The position numbers and the translations under genes are program-made. Of a DNA stretch of 9,271 nt, positions 7,262 through 9,271 are shown piece by piece. The DNA comes from Candidatus Poseidoniaceae archaeon. GTDB taxonomy: Archaea > Thermoplasmatota > Poseidoniia > Poseidoniales > Poseidoniaceae. Each line of letters begins with the position of its first letter. The first letter of the stretch is position 1. The stretch is taken from NCBI GenBank assembly GCA_013329925.1, contig DUJK01000186.1, forward strand, positions 2,405 through 11,675. Reading direction: 5' to 3'. The notes under the pieces were generated by a model, which saw nothing but the letters and a program-made list of their open reading frames with translations, ran no database searches and was not told the origin of the DNA.

Positions 7262-8583
7262 TGGCTGATAAAACCAATACTATTTTCCGAGCTTTAGATA
7301 GAAAAGCAGCAGCAATTACTGAATTCACCATGAGGCAATACCGTACTAAGATTTCTACTTGGGTGGTCTTGGTTACGGGCATTATTGTGATTTGTTTGTT
7401 GATGTTGTTTTATGTAGATGCGATGCAGAGAGACTTCGAAGCTATTGATAATGATGGCGATTCTGTTGATTCTGACGGTGATTTATATCCAGATGGTCAG
7501 GAGAGATTGTGGGGCACTGATCCTTTTTCCGACCAGATACATCCTGGTCTATTCGACCCTCCTGTGCCTCCAGATGATCCATCTAAATGGATTAATGAAG
7601 ATGATTTTGATTGGGATCAGTCACCTTCTGGTACCCAAACTGTTAGCGTTGGATATGATGATGATGGAGACTGCCGATCAAAAGATACCGATTCACAAAA
7701 AGATACTAATGATAACGGGATTACCTGTGATATTGAATTATCACGTGATTTAAACGGTAATCTGAGATATTCAAGCGATGCATTTGTCGATGAGGATCCA
7801 GATGATGATGCCTATGCTAAAGAAGCACTACATCGAGCCTCAATCTTGGGTATAGGGAAATTAGGATTTGTGTTTATAATCAGTATCTTCATACCACTAT
7901 TCTTGGCTACTGGGCTGATTAGAGATGAAATGAATTCAGGCACTATGCACTACATGCTTACTAAACCAATAGCAAGAACTGAGGTATTTTTGTATCGTGT
8001 TCTTGGCTACATAGGTATAGTTTGGCCTTATCTTATCCTGCTAACTTTAATCTCGGCAATAGTAACAGGTTTTGCAGGCCCAGGAGATTCGTTTTTTAGA
8101 TTCTCTGAATTTGGCATTTGGTTGGCAATATTGTTTGCCGCGATGTTGGCGACATTGGTCTATGGTATGCTGTTTTGTTTCCTAGGAACGATGTGGAAAT
8201 ATGGTATTGTCTTAGCTATCCCATTTGCCGCATGGGAGTTAGGTATGGCATTACTTTCCATGGGTGTTCCTGAATCGCCAATTTTGCGTTTCTCCATTGT
8301 TGGATGGGCAATGGTAATTGTCGACTCGGCAAGTATGATTATTTGGCCTGATATGGATTTGTTAATCAGTTCAGGTTTTTCAGTAGAAGTTCAAGATTCT
8401 TTTGGATTTGAACGTGAGGAATTAATTGGCTCCGAGGCATTGAACTATTTCTTTGCGACTCCAGGTTTAGGGGATATTAGTCCGTTCTTATCGATGATTA
8501 TTGCCACTGTAGTCTTGCTTATTCAAGCAATTGTTCTGCTATTTATCGGCGGAGCCTTGTTCAAAGGGAAGGAAATAGAATGA
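7261..8583 (+). CDS. ABC-2-type permease with large Asp-rich, TSP3-like calcium-binding loop (second module)
   Basis: Membrane subunit, 440 residues. TM1 is at about 33-54, followed by a hydrophilic, very acidic loop of about 130 residues (55-190), then TMs at roughly 198-219, 245-269, 284-309, 312-332, possibly 342-361, and 408-430. The ABC-2 block is seen at 221-239 (RDEMNSGTMHYMLTKPIAR). The loop opens with a thrombospondin-type-3-like Asp repeat (DNDGD..DSDGDLYPDGQE, 63-81, ending WGTDP) and has further DDDGD (133-137) and DTNDNG (148-153) stretches, plus two cysteines (C138, C156) that could form a disulfide. The usual ABC-2 topology puts the TM1-TM2 loop outside the cell, where calcium is available; calcium binding is inference. 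Start: ATG at 7261 overlapping the previous TAA by one base, with GGGAG 9 nt upstream. It overlaps the next gene by 4 nt. Confidence 0.87.
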   Translation: MADKTNTIFRALDRKAAAITEFTMRQYRTKISTWVVLVTGIIVICLLMLFYVDAMQRDFEAIDNDGDSVDSDGDLYPDGQERLWGTDPFSDQIHPGLFDPPVPPDDPSKWINEDDFDWDQSPSGTQTVSVGYDDDGDCRSKDTDSQKDTNDNGITCDIELSRDLNGNLRYSSDAFVDEDPDDDAYAKEALHRASILGIGKLGFVFIISIFIPLFLATGLIRDEMNSGTMHYMLTKPIARTEVFLYRVLGYIGIVWPYLILLTLISAIVTGFAGPGDSFFRFSEFGIWLAILFAAMLATLVYGMLFCFLGTMWKYGIVLAIPFAAWELGMALLSMGVPESPILRFSIVGWAMVIVDSASMIIWPDMDLLISSGFSVEVQDSFGFEREELIGSEALNYFFATPGLGDISPFLSMIIATVVLLIQAIVLLFIGGALFKGKEIE

Positions 8584-9271
8584 TGCCTTCGTTAGATAAG
8601 TTTGCAGGTGATTTATCTCGAATGTGGAAACTGCAGGAAAGAGAGCCCCTTCACCACCTAACTTGGGATTGGTGGTGGTGGCTATTGATGCTTGATGATG
8701 AAGACGGCAATCCAAGTGGAAAACAACTGATGGTATTGTGGTCAACTAAAGATAATCCCAAAGTCAGTGTTAGTGGCACTAATTGGGAGCCTAAAGGTCG
8801 ACCTGGATTTGACGATGATGGCGGCATTTCCCTTGATGGCATGGTCTGTGCTTGGTGGTATGACGGTAAGCGGATGTATGAACCCTATATCAAGCACAAA
8901 TGCCGTATGATTGTGGTAAGTGATGACCATCCATCTTGGCCAGGTGATTCCAAATTTGCGGGAAGTGGGGGCGGTGCAGTAGTTCCACTAACTGATGATG
9001 ATATGTCAATGGGACTGAAGAGTGATTTAAGCGAATTTTGGCTCAACCTATCAACTGATGAATTTCCTGAGGAGGTTAATGTTCCAAGAAAAATGGAATT
9101 TACACTTACCCCATGGAATGAACCTATGTCTACAGCTAGACATGCTACAGCCACTTATGCAATGAATATGGGTTATGACATACTTCGTTTACATGGTTGT
9201 AAGGTGGCTGGCAACTTAGACGGTAAGAATGTTTCAGGTACCGCCTATTTTCAGAAAGTTTGCGTTCAAGC
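8580..9271 (+). CDS. Unidentified Trp-rich protein, last seen gene of the ABC operon (3' end cut by window)
   Basis: The frame is open from the ATG at 8580 to the right edge: 230 codons plus 2 bases. I do not firmly recognise the family. It overlaps the permease stop by 4 nt (ATGA) and has AAGG 7 nt upstream, so it is translationally coupled to the transporter. No signal peptide or membrane segment is visible, so it is probably cytosolic. Notable features are a run of Trp at DWWWWLL (30-36), a second aromatic site CAWWYDGKRMYEP (90-102), an Asp/Gly stretch FDDDGG (77-82), a Gly-rich turn SGGGAV (129-134) and GTAYFQKVCVQ (220-230). Alternating short beta-like segments and a WWxxL...DG opening faintly recall the lipocalin-like CrtC/AttH hydroxyneurosporene-hydratase fold; this is a weak guess from memory. 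The cut end prevents a length check. Confidence 0.8.
   Translation, partial: MMPSLDKFAGDLSRMWKLQEREPLHHLTWDWWWWLLMLDDEDGNPSGKQLMVLWSTKDNPKVSVSGTNWEPKGRPGFDDDGGISLDGMVCAWWYDGKRMYEPYIKHKCRMIVVSDDHPSWPGDSKFAGSGGGAVVPLTDDDMSMGLKSDLSEFWLNLSTDEFPEEVNVPRKMEFTLTPWNEPMSTARHATATYAMNMGYDILRLHGCKVAGNLDGKNVSGTAYFQKVCVQ

Noticed and set aside
7418..7753. 111-codon plus-strand frame within permease 2
   Set aside because: Out-of-frame reading of the Asp-rich loop; Met/Ile/Leu-rich because GAT repeats read as ATG or TGA-free frames. The in-frame protein has clear family motifs.
8539..9154. Several overlapping minus-strand frames of 62-89 codons
   Set aside because: All are antisense to the permease end and the coupled plus-strand frame at 8580, which has a good SD and an overlap start; none shows a recognisable domain.

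Overview
The window most likely comes from an archaeon. The strongest evidence is a full-length archaeosine tRNA-guanine transglycosylase (ArcTGT/TgtA) with a C-terminal PUA domain, a layout specific to Archaea. Other fitting signs are short intergenic gaps, TATA-like A/T boxes in place of bacterial -35/-10 pairs, and leading genes without a clear Shine-Dalgarno (SD) sequence next to internal cistrons with good ones. Moderate A+T content, acidic proteins and an ABC permease with an Asp-rich calcium-binding-type loop suggest a marine euryarchaeon, possibly Marine Group II (Poseidoniales). That last assignment is inference.

Left block, positions 1-1231, minus strand: sufC, then the 5' part of sufB, which runs off the left edge. 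SufC is the ATPase and SufB the scaffold subunit of the SUF iron-sulfur assembly machine. Divergent from them across about 130 bp is a small NifU-C-domain (NFU-type) protein at 1363-1824, so the two arms form one Fe-S biogenesis locus with a shared promoter region.

Middle, 1864-4152: tgtA, 39 bp after the NFU gene and possibly co-transcribed. The enzyme keeps both catalytic aspartates, but all four residues that bind structural zinc in characterised ArcTGTs are replaced. It is also longer than the 582-residue Pyrococcus enzyme.

Right block, 4216-9271, plus strand: five tightly coupled genes (overlaps of 1-4 nt) in the order ABC ATPase, ABC-2-type permease, ABC ATPase, ABC-2-type permease, unknown Trp-rich soluble protein (cut by the right edge). 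They look like two ATPase/permease modules transcribed as one operon. The second permease carries an approximately 130-residue acidic loop with thrombospondin-type-3-like Asp repeats, presumably outside the cell. The substrate cannot be told from sequence. This operon, with its unidentified last gene and calcium-binding loop, is the best candidate here for an undescribed system. The TgtA zinc-site loss is the sharpest single observation.

I saw no tRNA or rRNA genes, CRISPR arrays, insertion sequences or long repeats.
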